This document shows, in pieces, positions 1 to 12,429 of a stretch of 64,000 nt of DNA. How positions within the stretch are numbered: the stretch's first letter is position 1; the number at the start of each line of letters is the position of its first letter. The notes beneath the pieces were generated by a model that did not search any database, had not been told where the DNA came from, and saw only the letters and a program-made list of their open reading frames with translations. The translations under genes were made by a program, and so were the position numbers. The DNA is from Pyrenopolyporus hunteri (Eukaryota > Ascomycota > Sordariomycetes > Xylariales > Hypoxylaceae). Where the stretch lies: assembly GCA_902806595.1 (NCBI GenBank), contig CADCXC010000012.1, positions 1,138,084 through 1,202,083 on the forward strand, written 5' to 3'.

Positions 1-539
1 GATACTATATTGTTTACGAAGAAATGACTAGAACCTATAACTCTAATAAATTAAACTTGGTGCGCACTCATATACCATAGTTTATAGGTAGGTATCTAGG
101 TACTCAGTAGCTCCAGAGATTGCTAATTCCAGATATCAGTCTCACAATACATACCTAGGTAGGTACCTCGGCAGTTACCAAGGGGCCTAGATCCAAGGCA
201 CCGTATTAGAAGTTAGGGACCCAGGAATTGTCTGCGTACTTCTCAACATCCCGCGACTCCGTCGTAAAGTGGGCCCCGGGGCCGATCTCGACGGACGGAG
301 AATAAGCTCTCGGGGCCTAAAAGGGAAAGTGGGGTAACGCACCCTCCGTGGTACGCAAATGTATCGGGCATAACATCCTGAAGAGAGTAATTCCTCTAGG
401 GTACTAGATCCGAGACTCTTAATACGAACGGCTTTAGCTATCAATGCCTTCACTTAATTCGTGGGCTTATAGCAATCTGATCCCAGTTTCGTACGTCGCA
501 CCGGTATCCATTCGGAGGCTCTAGAACGTCATTCAAGAA
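1..539. other. Intergenic, no gene recognised
   Basis: No convincing coding region. The first 180 bases carry several copies of the TAGGTAGGTACCTAGG-type short palindromic repeat found between genes throughout the window. The stretch is the 3' flank of the sulfite-oxidase-family gene. An 88-codon open frame on the minus strand (187-453) has no family resemblance and is probably chance. Confidence 0.6.
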
Positions 540-2418
540 CTATTCGTCTACATCTCTAGGCCCATTTTTCTTGAAATACTCATCATACTCCTCCCAAGTC
601 ATAAGAGGAAACTCAGTCGGCCGTGTGATAGGCACGAACGATATACCCCGTTTCTCAAATTCTCCCAACCTCTCTCTTGTCCTCTGCTTGGCTTTATTCG
701 CGCTGTACACTCTGATTCGATGAGCGCTGCTTGTCACATGCAAGCCCCAGTTCCATGCGTTCCTAACCTCGATCGGCTGGGTATTAAGGCTGTTATCCCA
801 ACAACGCACCACAATCTCGATCCAACCCTCGACATCGCAAGGGAGCCACACGTGCCAAGTGCGCCATGCGAATTTGTGCTTGGGACTCAGGTTCTCCGCG
901 GGAACGGCGTACCATGAGAACCCACCGTCGGCGCTAACCTCGACACGTTCAGGCCAACGGCCACCGCCCGAGTACGCCCACCCTTTGACCTCGATTTTGC
1001 CTTCGTGCACGACAACCTGCTTATTCCAGGGCGACATGATAGCGCTGCTAACCGGCATCTCTTGTATCTGGATGCCGTCTATCCAACGCTGATTATGCTT
1101 GCCCACCTGCTGGTTGAAATAAAGGTACTCTCTACTCTGCACCGGAGCGCGGGTCGGCTCTGCAATCGCCGTAATACGATAGAGCCACTTAACACTCCGA
1201 GCACCTATGTAACCCATCACCACCGCTCTAACCGGCGCACCGTGGATCTTAGGGAGAGGCTCTCCATTCATTTCCCAGACGAGCATGACTTCATTTGACT
1301 TGACCTTGGAATACGGCACGCTGATGGCGTAATTCATGACTTCATTCATCTTGAAGTACGTGTCAGCACCCACAAGCTCCAAATGCTTCGCACCATCCTC
1401 AAGTCCGCCGCAATACTTGATAGCCTTCTTGAGCGACACTCCCACGTATTTTGCCGTCCCAATGGCCCCCTCCGCCCAAGGGGCGTTGATCATCTCGTCT
1501 CCCTCGCCGGCGTACAAAGCGATTTGTTCGATACGCCGCGTGCCGCTACATTGAATAGTAACTAGCCTTTCCATGCGCGGAAATCGGGTCTCATCCTGAA
1601 GATCCGACAGCGTCAGCTTTTTCGGCTCCTTCACCAAGCCCTCGAGCCGGAGAAACCAAGCGGACGGGTCAATAGAGGGGATGCCCCCGTGGTTGCGTAT
1701 GAAATGCAAGGGATTCGGCGTGATCGGCTGGGCAGTGACCAGTCTCTTGGGAGGCTCGCCATTGTACGGGAATTGTAGCAGGTGCAACATGTCCGGTGAC
1801 TTTTCCTTTAGCACGATAGCCCAGGATTCTTCGGGGACAACCGCAAGACGACCGCCGATGGCGCGATGCCATAGCTTCCAGCGAATTCCTATTCAGACGG
1901 TGAGAATCGTCGAACGTGCGTAATACACATCCGCAATGAAATGACCAACTTGCCTTCGAGAACCGGATTAGTACCCGGAATAGGCGCCAATTGAAACTCG
2001 GGCGGAGGGGGGAATTTCTGGGAGGTAAGAATCTCGTTCGCCCTGCGTTTCTTGTCTGGGTAGTCCTCCCATTCAACATAACTAGATACGAATTTGACTG
2101 TCAGGGTGGCTTCATTTGCGGGATCAAGTTTGCATTGACTTGCCCGTCCCAACCGGCCAATTCATCAGCTGCTAGCTTATCATCGAATCTCTTAGTGATC
2201 GGCCGGACCTCCTTTTCCCAACCGGGTACTTCGCCGTCTGTGTCTGGGTTTCTGGTCTGATCCAGTAGATGCAGTTCCACCCCTGCGAAGCCCTGTTCAA
2301 GCTTCCATTCGTCACTAGGCTAACCAGATTCAGCTGAGGGTTATGTATTGCGATCGATAGACCACCTACTGACCTGAAAACTGTGAACAGCCTCTCTCAA
2401 CGGAATGTCTGGCTGCAT
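540..2418 (-). CDS. Sulfite-oxidase-family molybdenum oxidoreductase (apparent 1-nt frameshift)
   Basis: Enzyme of the eukaryotic molybdopterin oxidoreductase (sulfite oxidase / nitrate reductase) fold. It has a Moco-binding domain with the cofactor cysteine in VTIQCSGTRR, then RNHGGIP, GADTYFK and IHGAPVRAVV, followed by a C-terminal dimerisation domain (VKGWAYSGGGRWPERVEVSADGG, CWDNS). There is no cytochrome b5 or FAD domain. Exons on the minus strand: 2418-2374, 2319-1954, 1888-540. ATG 2418 is preceded by ACCAAA. Intron 1 (2320-2373) is GT-AG. Intron 2 (1889-1953) keeps the frame only with a GC donor (AG|GCAAGT). Exon 2 reads WDGQVNA in one frame and DPANEATL in the next, so one base is missing near 2,125-2,135. 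With that base the product would be about 586 aa, normal for the fungal family. Either the gene is a recent pseudogene or the assembly has an indel. Its promoter abuts the RIP-degraded retrotransposon block. The family is sure; substrate is not known. Confidence 0.85.
1889..1953 (-). other. Non-canonical GC-AG intron
   Basis: The exon ends ...CTCGAAG, followed by GCAAGT; the acceptor is GAATAG. The GC donor in the context AG|GCAAGT is the usual consensus for GC-AG introns. Splicing here joins PVLEG to IRWKLWHRAIGG in frame, which matches the family. The nearby GT at GTTGGT would break the frame. Confidence 0.75.
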
Positions 2419-2820
2419 TTTGGTTAAAGACTTTCAAATCAAATAAAGTATACGCAACAGAATTTACGAAGATGCCACGGCTGGTTGAATTCAGGGCCAA
2501 GCAGGAGAACGCTTTATCTATGTACGATTCTAGCCCAAGTCCGAAGCTTCGGGCATGGCGCGGTATTAACATATATATGACGACAACTATACCACTCAAT
2601 AATTTGCTGACTGAGCACATGCATAGCTAGGCGCTATATAGTTACGGGCAGCGTTAAACATTCGTCATCCAAATTGACCTATTATGCGTGGACGTCACGT
2701 TCCGTCCTTTCCCCCCTCTCTGATATCCGTTAAGGTCTAAACACGCAGGTTCCTCCTCGCTAATTGCGACGAGCGTTCATATTATTACACGTATCTTTAA
2801 CTTAGCTTAGGGGGTTATAG
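2419..2820. other. Promoter side of sulfite-oxidase-family gene up to the AT block
   Basis: Non-coding, ordinary base composition. It includes a pyrimidine-rich stretch at about 2,700-2,725 (CCGTCCTTTCCCCCCTCTC). Composition changes sharply at about 2,815-2,830 to nearly pure A/T. Confidence 0.5.
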
Positions 2821-3029
2821 GAGAAACTATAATTAAGTAGTTAAAAATTTCGATTTTTTATTAATATTTAGGTATAAATTTTAATAAAATATCCGTTAAA
2901 GTTGTTATTAATAAAATTTTATATTATTTTATTTAAATGTTGTTTTTAATAATATTCGACGATAAAAAAAACTTTTATTATCGATTATATATTCGATTTA
3001 TATATTAATTTAAACGCGTCGTATATTTT

Positions 3030-3335
3030 TAAATTATTTTACGTTATATAATAAAAATTTTTAATAAAAAATTTAAATTATATTAAATTTATTTAATAAT
3101 TTTTTTTAATTTTAAAAGTTATAATTTTTTTTTTAATAAAAATAAAAAATTTTAAATATAAAAAATTAATTTAAATTAATATCGAAAACGTTTTAATCGT
3201 TCGATAAATTTATTAATTATAAATATATATATTATAAAAATTATTAAATCGTTTTTTTATTAATAAATAATTTATAATTATTTTTTATTATTTAAAATTT
3301 ATATTATTTTTATATAAAATTTTAATATATATAAT
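3030..3335 (-). repeat. 3' LTR of the degraded Gypsy element
   Basis: Near-identical to 9,660-9,965 in the same orientation. Both contain the series TTTAATAAAAAATTTAAATT, ATATCGAAAACGTTTTAAT and AAATTATTAAATCG (shortened here) in the same order. Differences are mostly CG versus TA or TG steps and homopolymer length. It is the 3' LTR because RT lies on the minus strand. The exact ends are uncertain by tens of bases. Confidence 0.75.
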
Positions 3336-6300
3336 ATTATTTTTTTTTTTAAATTTATTTCGAAACGTTAAATTCGTAAAATATATAAATACGTAGATTA
3401 TAAAATTTATCGAAATATTATTAATAAAAAATTTTAATTAAACTTTTAATTTCGTCGTTAAAAAAATAATCGTAAAATTTTTACGTTTAATATTTTTTAT
3501 TAAATTATTTTTTTTATTTAATAAAATATTTAATATTTTTTTTTATTTTTAAAAGATTTTATATATTATTTATTTAATAATTTTCCGATTTTATTAAATT
3601 TACTTTTTATAAAATTTAATTAAAATCGAAGAGTTTTCGATTATTAACGTAATAAAATTTAATAAAAAAAATATAAAAAATATTATAAATTTTTTAAAAT
3701 TTAAAAAAAATTAATCGTATCGTTATAAAAAAAATTATTTTTTACACTTTAAAAAAAACTTAATATTTTTTTATTTAATTTTTTTATTAACTTTTTAATT
3801 TTAATATATTTTATATTTAACATTATTAATTATTCGATTTTATATTCGAAATTTTTTCGTTTCTTTTTATTTATTTATTTTTTTATTTTAAATCGATTTT
3901 TTTAAAAATTATTTTTAATTTTTTTATAAATTTAAATTATTTAATAAAAATAAAATCGGTTTTTTAAATTACGTAATTTTTTTATAAATAAATTATACGT
4001 AATAAAATAATAATTATAATTAACGTAAAATAAAAATATTTAAATAAAAAAAAATAACGTTATTATAAATAAATTTAATCGTAAATAATAAGTTTTTTTA
4101 ATTAAATATTTCGTAATTAACGAACGTACGTAAATAAATTTTAAAAATTTAATTTAATTTTTTAATTTAATTATTAATTTAAAAATAAAACGTAATATTT
4201 ATACGAAATTTAATTTTTATTAATTTAAAAAATTTTTTTTATAAATAACTTATAAATTTAAAATTTTTATTAAAAATAATATCGAAAAATATATTATATA
4301 ATCGTTAATAAATTTTAACGAAAATTTTAATAAAATTTTTTATTTTTTTTTATTTATTTTTAAAAATATAAAATATATTATTTTAATAAAAAATTTTATT
4401 ATAATTTATATAAAATTATAACTATTCGAAAATAAAAAATTAATAATAAAATTTATTATAATAATATTTTAAAAAATATAATATAATTTTATAAATTATA
4501 AAATATTTAACGAAATATATTTTAAAATTTTATTACGTTAATATTTTAAGTAATTTTACACGTATTTCCGCACGATAAATTTTATATTTAACTATTAAAA
4601 ATTACGTATAATAAACTTTAAAATTTTATTTATATTTATATAATTAATTATTTTAATATTATATTTTAAATTAATTACTTCGTTTTATAATATTATCGAA
4701 ATTTATAATTTTTTTTTTATATAATAAATTTTTTTATATAATTATATTTTTTTTTAATTTTTTAAAATAATTTTAATAATTTTCGTTTTTATAAACGATT
4801 TTTTTAATTTAAATTACGAAATTCGTTATTTATTTAAATATAAAAATATTTATAAAACGTAAAAAAATATATATTATAATTAAAATCGTAGTAAATTTAA
4901 ATTTTTTAAAATGTAAAAAATATTTTTTTTTTAAAATCGATATAATAAATTAATTTTTAACTTTTTTTTTAAGTCGATATTAAAATAATTTAAATAAAAT
5001 ATCGGTTTTTTCGTTTTATTTTTTTAAGTGATAATTTATAATAAAATTATAAAAAAATAAAAATTACGTTTATTTAATTTATTTTTTATTTAATATTTTA
5101 ACGATAATAAAATATATTAAATTTTAATAATTAAAATAAATTTTTATTTTATATTACGTTTTTTTTTAAATATTATCGCCATTTATTAAAAAAATTAATA
5201 ATAATTAATAATTTTTTATTATATATTTTATAATTTATTTTAATTAAAAAAAACTTATAGAAATAAAAAACGTATAAACGTAATTTATTATTTTACTTTT
5301 TTAAAAAAAAAATTACGTTTAATATATAATTTAAAATATCCATTTTCACGGAAATTTAACGAAAAAAATTAAAATAAATAAAAATAAAAGTCGTAGTAAA
5401 TTTATATTTTAATTTTTTAAAAATTATATTTATTTATAATATTTATTTTTAATTTTTTTTATTTTTTTCGTTTATAAAAATAATCGATTTTATAATAAAT
5501 AAATAATTTTTTATAAATTTTCGATAAAAATTAATAAAATCGATAAATTATTACGATTTTTTTAAAATTTTAAAAATTTTTTATAATAATATATATTTTA
5601 TTTTATTAAATAATATAAAAATTTTAAATAAATTTATAACGTAATTTAAATATTTAATTTTATAAATAAATTAAAAATATTTTTTTAAATTTATTATTAA
5701 ACAATTATCGATAAAACGTTAAAATATTTTTTTAATTAATTAATTATAAACTTTTTTAATATTAATATAAATAAAGAAATTATCGATATAAATTAAAAAT
5801 TTATTATTAATTATATTTCGAAAAAGGTTATTTATTATAATTTAAAAAATAATTAAAGCGTTAATAAATTTAAATAATATAATTAAATATTCGAAAAATT
5901 CGTATTTATAATAAAAAGTTATTTTTTATTTATTATTTTTTTTAATGCGTATTAAATTAAATTTAATTTTAAAGTTAATTTTAATATATTATTAAATTGT
6001 TTTAAATCGATTTTAAAGTTTTATAATAAAAAATAAAAAATATTTAATAAATATCGTAATAATATTAAACTTTTTATAATTAATAATAAAATATAAAAAA
6101 TTATTAAGATTTTTTTTATTTATAAATATTATAAAAACGACGTAAAATAAAATAAACTTTTAAATTTTTTCGTTATTTAATATTTTTTTTAGTTAAAGTT
6201 TTAAAATTTTAAATTTTTATTTATTTATAATATATAAAAATCTTTACGAAAAAATTTTACTTTTAATAAAATCGATTATGTAATCTTATAATTAATGGTT

Positions 6301-9300
6301 AAGAAATTTTTATTTTACGGTTTTTATTATAATAAAAATAAAATTTTTAAATTTTAAAAAAATAAATTTCATTATTTTTTTTTATTTATTTACGTTAAAA
6401 AAAATACGAAAATAATAAACTTTTTTATTTAAAATATTTTATTAATATAATTTTTCCGATAATAATTTAATAAAAATTTAATTTTATTTAAATTTATGAA
6501 AAAAATTTTTAAAAAATATTAAAATAACCATTAATATAATAATATAATATTATAATTAAATATTATAATAATAATTTCGAAATTTAATCGAATAAAATAA
6601 TTTTTTTAATATTAAAAAATAATGAATTCGATATAATATTTTTTTTTAAAAAAACAATTAAATTATTTTATATTATTATAAATTTAAAAATTATTTATTT
6701 AATTAAAAATAATTTTTAAATTCGTATTTTAATTATTAATATTATAAAAATATTTATTTTTAAATTTAAAAAAATTATAATTTTATATTTTTTATTATTT
6801 ATATTTATTTATTATTTTATTATATAAATATAAATTAAAATATTTAAATTTAATTTTAAAATTTAACGTAATATAATATCGAAATTTATTAAAAATTCGA
6901 ATCGAATTTATTAATTTCGAATATTTAAAATTTTTAAATATTTATTAAAATCGTAATTATTTTAATTTTTTTCGTAATTAACAAAAAAGGTATTTTTTCT
7001 TTTATACGAATTTTTTTTACGGCGAAAATTTTTTTAAAAAATGTTAATAAATTTTTATTATCGATATTTTTTTTAATAAAATAAATAAAAGTTTAATAAT
7101 TATTTTTATTATAACGTTAATAAATTACGTTATTTTTTTATTATTTATTAATAGTGATTTAATTTATTTTTTTTAACGTATTTCGATTAATAATTTATTT
7201 TTTATTTTTAAATTTTAACTTAAATTTATTATTATTTGTAAAGTAATTTTATATTTTTAAAAATCGATTAAAGTTTAAATTAAAATAAATTTTTTTTTAT
7301 AAAAATAATAATTCGATTTCGAATATTTTTATATCGAAACGAATTTATTTTTTATTAAAAATTTTAAATTTATTATTATATTTTTATATACGTATTCGAT
7401 TTTTTTAATAACGTTAATAAAATTTATATTATTTTTAAAAAATCCTTCGAATCGAAAATATATTAATTTAATAATTTTATCGAATAAAATTTAAATAATT
7501 AAAATTTAATAAATAATATTAAATTAATTTATTACGTTATTAAAATTTATAAATTTAATTAAATAAATTAAAATATTTTTCTTATATTTAAAAATTTTTA
7601 TAATTTAAATATTACGATATTTTTTCGACGAATTTTTAAATTTTAAACGTATAATTTCTTCGTAAATAAATTATACATTTTATAAATATATACGTTTAAT
7701 TAAAATAAGTCATTATTAATATTATTATTAAACTTTATTTATTAATAACGATTTTATTTAATTAATATATATAATATTATTAATAAAATTTACGATATAA
7801 ATTTTTAAATAAAATTTTATTTTTATTTATTATAATTTAAATTTTAATAAATTTTTATTATTATAAATGGTAAATTTATTAAAATAAATTAAAGTAATTA
7901 TAATAGTTATAAAAGTTAATATATATTTCGAAAAAAATTAAAATAATTTTAAATTTTTTTTTTTTAAATTTTAACGCGAAAATTTATTTAAATTATTAAA
8001 ATTTAACGATAAAAATTTTCGTAATAATTTTTTAAAAGGGTTTTCGAGATTTTTTTCGTTATTATTTTTATTTAAATTTTTGAAATTTTTTAAAGTTATT
8101 TTATTTTTTATAAAAAACGTATTTTTATTTTTTTTAAATATTATAAAATCGATTTTAATTAAAATTTATTCGTATTAATATATTTCGATTTTTTAATTTT
8201 CTTTAATACGTATTATTATTAAATTAATTTATAATAATTTCTTTAAAATTTTAATAATTTATTTAAAAAATATATAACGTATTTCGAAGTTAAAATATTT
8301 AAACGGCGAGTTTCGAATAAAAGAAAAAAATACGTAAAAATCGTAAGTCGATAATTTTAAAAATTTTATAAAAAAATTTAATAACGATTTTTTTTTTTAT
8401 ATTTTTAATTATCGAATTTATATTTAAAAGTTAATTTTTAATTTATTTAATAATAAATTTAATAATAATTTAAATAATAAATATTTTAAATTTTTTTATT
8501 TATAAACGAATTTTTTTATCGAATTATTAAAAGTTTACGTATTTTTTAATTAAAAATTAATTAATTTATAACTTTTTTTTTTAATTTAAAAATCGAAATA
8601 ATTTTATATAATTATTTATAAAATTTAGTTTTATTAAAATTAAATAAAATAATTTTTTTATTGTTTAATTTAAATTTATAATTTTACGATTATTTTTTTT
8701 TTAATTTATTATTATTTAATAAATTTAACGATTATAATTTATATTTTTTTTAAAAATATTTAATTATTTTCGATTATTCGTTATTAAAATTTAATAATTT
8801 ATTATTTCGTAATTTTTACGTTTATTTTTTATATTATAATAATTATTTTATAAATTTTTCGAAAATATTGATAATAATTTATTAATTATTATTAATTTTT
8901 ACAATGTTAATTATTTATCGAAATAACGAAATTTTTTAAAATATTATAAATTTTATTTATTTAATTATATAAATAAATAAATTATTTAAATAAATTTAAA
9001 ATTATTATATCGATAATTTTAATTTTTAAAATTTTTTTTATTATTAAATTATAATTTTAAAAATAATATAATATAAAAAATTAATTTTCGTATATATAAA
9101 ATTTTTTTATAATAATAAATTAAAAAAAAAATTCGAAAATATTAAAATATATTAAAAATTTCGTTTTTCGATAATTATAAATATAAACTTTATAAAAATA
9201 TTATAAAAATTGAAAAAAAATTATTAATTTAATTTAAATATTAAATTATTCGAATAAATATATAAATTTTTACGAAAAAAATATTTTTTTTTAAAATAAT

Positions 9301-9659
9301 TTATTATAATTTTTTCGGGATTTATTTAAAATTATATAATAAAAATATTTATAAATAACGATATAAATTTATAAATAATAAAATAAAAATTATTTAAAAA
9401 AATTATCGATTTTTTATTCGAAGTTTTTTATTTTAACGAAATTTTTTATAAAATAATTATTATTACGATTTTAATATAAATATGTTATTTTATTAAAAAA
9501 ATAAATAATAATAATTACGATATATTTTAAAAATTATTTAAAATCGAAAAAATAAAAATCGTTATAAATTATTAATTTAAAATATTAATAAAATATAATA
9601 AATAAAAATAATTTCGTTAAATATATATTATATTTAAAAATATGTTTTTTTTAAAAAAA

Positions 9660-9965
9660 AAAATTATTTTATAATAAAAGTTTTTAATAAAAAATTTAAA
9701 TTATATTAAATTTATTTAATAATTTTTTTTAATTTTAAAAATTATAATTTTTTTTAACGAAAATAAGAATTTTTAAATATAAAAAATTAATTTAAATTAA
9801 TATCGAAAACGTTTTAATTATTCGATAAATTTATTAATTATAAATATATATATTATAAAAATTATTAAATCGTTTTTTTTATTAATAAATAATTTATAAT
9901 TATTTTTTATTATTTAAAATTTATATTATTTTCGTATAAAATTTTAATACGTATAATATATTATA
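9660..9965 (-). repeat. 5' LTR of the degraded Gypsy element
   Basis: Direct-repeat partner of 3,030-3,335. It retains a few CG dinucleotides that are TA or TG in the partner (for example at about 9,930-9,955), so the two LTRs were mutated independently after insertion. Confidence 0.75.
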
Positions 9966-10195
9966 TCGTTTTTTTTTATATTTATAATTAAAATCGTTAA
10001 TAATTTAAAATTATTTTATAAATATAATTCGATTATTTAATTAAATTATTTTATTATTTTTTTAAATATATATGTAAATAAATAACGACGTTAAATAATT
10101 TTAAATAAATTTATAACTTTTTTTCGTAATTATATATTAAAAGCTAACTTTATCGTTACGGAAATTAACGGTAAAATACCGTAAAATAAAAACGA

Positions 10196-11277
10196 TCTTT
10201 TAATGTAGTAATATGTCTAACATCCGTATTCATTAAGTACTTCTGATTTAAAAAGTCGTATATGATGTTCCGTGAGTTATTATGTAGAGGCCCAATCTAG
10301 AATTTTCTTAATTGTCTCTACTATACGGGGAAGTGCCTTACGTCCATGTCATGCTTTGGTCATTTGAGACATATGTCTCTTTGTCCCCATTTAGTATATA
10401 TTAGGTACACAGTTCTGCAGCCTGGTCGGCTGGGTAGCTTGTGCAGCAACGAATGTGTTTCCCTTACTATGAGTTGGCCTTGCGGCGGATCTAGGTTTAC
10501 CGACGTCTGTGTTCGATCAAGGCGACTCTGAATGTATGGTGTTCAGAAATATCTTCATTGCCTCTACGGAGCCTTCTGAGAGCTCGAAAACGCGGCGAAG
10601 CCTCCATGGAAGAGCGCCCTCTAGACCAAGATGCTTAAGCCAGGAGTCCGGGATGGACAACTGAGATGACAGCGTTCTTGCGCCTGAGAGTAAAATGAAG
10701 ATGGCCAACAGGATCAACCTTGAGACTTGTGAGGGTAGTTCTCCTTTGTTCAGTTTCCATATTTCCGAAGGGCATTGTTATTGAGAGGTTTTGTGATGGA
10801 GCTTTTGCGTGAGTGAATCATCAAGTACCTATATAATCGCAAATCCACGTTATGTAGATACCTACCTACCTTATCTAGGAGCTTGTCTACATGCAGCTAC
10901 TTCGTAGAAGGCGTTGCTAGGTACATGCAGGTAATAACGGGCACGTATATATAAGGGGTAGCTTAGCCGCGGTAGGCGTACTTACCTAGGTAGGTACCTA
11001 TATATATATTATATATAAGGAACCCATACATGTAAGTAGGTATATGTAGGTACCTAGGTATGTACCTCCTATCATAGTAAGCATCTACTACCTACACAGT
11101 GCTACACAGTGGAAGTAGCTGCTGACACGCTGTACCAACCACGTACCCCGCAGTCGCGTATCTCTTGGGGCTGAGGGGTACTGTGGTACATAATGAGAAA
11201 AAATAAAAATAAAATAAAATACAGTTCAAGGACTTCGTCGGACATTTCCATCAACAATTCTTCACTTACAAGAAAGG
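10196..11277. other. Intergenic between AT block 1 and the CCNDBP1-like gene
   Basis: Mostly non-coding. A minus-strand stretch at about 10,785-10,517 holds two overlapping short frames: one from ATG at about 10,783 beginning MPFGNMETEQ, and another ending IPDSWLKHLGLEGALPW...IFLNTIHSESP. It could be the end of a decayed gene cut off by the AT block, but I recognise no family. From 10,855 to 11,075 there is a dense cluster of TAGGTAGGTACCTAGG palindromes and TATATA runs. Confidence 0.4.
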
Positions 11278-12429
11278 ATGGCAGCGGATAGCGGCACCAG
11301 CGACGCGCTTCAAGCCTTGAAGTCCTCGGTACAATCCACTACTGGTCTCATAGCACAGCTCGAGGCGCTCCTCCACTCGATAGCCGTCAACAAAGACACT
11401 GTAACCGCTGCCCCTCCACCACCATCGTCATCTTCCAATCCCGAGTCCATCGATCCTCTGTCACTCGCCCACGACTCCGCCACCCTAATAAAAGCCCACA
11501 CAACCAAGCTATCTCTTCTCATTATAAACGAGCCATTCACGCCCTCCGCAATCAGCAAAGTTCTCCGCGAGCTAGTCGCCGGCCCGGTACCAGCTCTTGC
11601 CTCCGCCGTTCAAGTCTGCGATGCCATCAAGTACACCCTAGTGGCCCGCCAGGATCTCGCGTGGCGATGCTGTCGCGTACTGAGGGAGTTGAAGAACCTG
11701 GTCGAGATTATCCCCTTGGACGGCAAGATCTTATCCGGTGCGCAGAAGAATGGGACCAAGGGAGGCAAGGGTAGCATGGCCGCTACGGGCGTCATCTGGG
11801 CTGCTTGCGACGATGTAATCTTGCTCAAGAAGCTGGGAATCGCGGGACTTTTGGTCAAGAAGGTTGAGGAGTACAGAGATACGTTAAAGGACATCTTAGA
11901 AGAGCTGAAGGAGTACAGCGAGGAGGTTGAGGAGGACGACATCAGCGACAGCGCCGACGAGGAAGACGTCGGCAACGTCACAGCTCAGATGCAAAACACG
12001 CATATTTCGACACAGGAGATGCTCGACGACCTCATGAATCCCCGCCATATACCGAGGGGCGATCCAGACAAAATCAGAGAGCGTTTAGATTCCTGCCTCA
12101 AGCGACTCCGCTTGACTACTTTGCTGTACACGGCGATCATCAAAAGACGGCTAAAATCAGTCCCACCACTACCTACCACGACGCAAGATTCCGTCACGCA
12201 ACGTCTCGACGAGGTGTTCCCACTATTGAGACGACTACCACACTGTTTTGGCGAGGTCGCGTGCGCATTCTACGAGCTCGATCGCGATGCTGTAGATCGC
12301 ACAATGGATTCTTGCTTCTTCGACGCGTTTGCCGCGTCAGAAATGTTAATGAAGCCATGGGACGGGCAGACAGATGAATTTACGGAGTGGGCAGAGAAAT
12401 TCCAAGTCGGAATAAAAAAACCAGACTAG
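11278..12429 (+). CDS. Cyclin-D1-binding protein 1-like (GCIP family) protein
   Basis: Intronless gene of 383 aa. It resembles the N-terminal domain family of cyclin-D1-binding protein 1 (GCIP/HHM/DIP1): a helical protein whose animal members bind cyclin D1 and helix-loop-helix factors; the fungal role is not known. Supporting segments are the early helical repeat (residues ~10-130), the conserved core DLAWRCCRVLRELKNLV and MAATGVIWAACDDVILLKKLG (~125-200), an acidic stretch (EEVEEDDISDSADEEDVG, ~220-240), and a C-terminal helical half ending CFGEVACAFYELDRD and KPWDG. The ATG at 11,278 is the first in frame, after a purine-rich leader (ACAAGAAAGG). Its 3' end converges with the GH71 gene, only ~165 bp away. 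Family assignment is fairly sure. Confidence 0.85.
   Translation: MAADSGTSDALQALKSSVQSTTGLIAQLEALLHSIAVNKDTVTAAPPPPSSSSNPESIDPLSLAHDSATLIKAHTTKLSLLIINEPFTPSAISKVLRELVAGPVPALASAVQVCDAIKYTLVARQDLAWRCCRVLRELKNLVEIIPLDGKILSGAQKNGTKGGKGSMAATGVIWAACDDVILLKKLGIAGLLVKKVEEYRDTLKDILEELKEYSEEVEEDDISDSADEEDVGNVTAQMQNTHISTQEMLDDLMNPRHIPRGDPDKIRERLDSCLKRLRLTTLLYTAIIKRRLKSVPPLPTTTQDSVTQRLDEVFPLLRRLPHCFGEVACAFYELDRDAVDRTMDSCFFDAFAASEMLMKPWDGQTDEFTEWAEKFQVGIKKPD

Larger units (their letters stand above)
3030..9965 (-). mobile_element. RIP-degraded Ty3/Gypsy LTR retrotransposon
   Basis: A ~6.9 kb element bounded by ~300 bp direct repeats (about 3,030-3,335 and 9,660-9,965). On the minus strand at about 5,880-5,590 one reading frame still follows the Gypsy reverse transcriptase: FINALIIF (the F-x-NAPATF region), NNLFR, then FLIYIDNFFIYI (the Y-x-DD box, with the second D turned to N by a G-to-A change), and downstream IDNCLIINLKKYF and KYLNYVI (usual form: GL-x-x-x-x-KC-x-F ... 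KYLGYVI). All differences are of the C-to-T or G-to-A kind, plus stops of the same origin. The position of RT, about 4 kb from the right LTR and 2.5 kb from the left, agrees with gag-pol running right to left with integrase at about 3.4-5 kb. No intact frame remains. AT-rich DNA extends ~200 bp past each LTR. Confidence 0.85.
2820..10195. other. AT-rich RIP block 1
   Basis: More than 7 kb made almost entirely of A and T, with C found almost only before G. This is the endpoint of C-to-T mutation at non-CpG cytosines on both strands. Edges are sharp (tens of bases) at about 2,820 and 10,195. It contains the Gypsy element and ~200 bp of RIP-altered flank on each side. No functional gene is visible. 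Confidence 0.85.

Noticed and set aside
2820..10195. Mitochondrial DNA insertion as the source of the AT-rich block
   Set aside because: Flanking LTRs, a Gypsy RT frame and the CpG-only pattern of C explain it better; no mitochondrial gene is recognisable.
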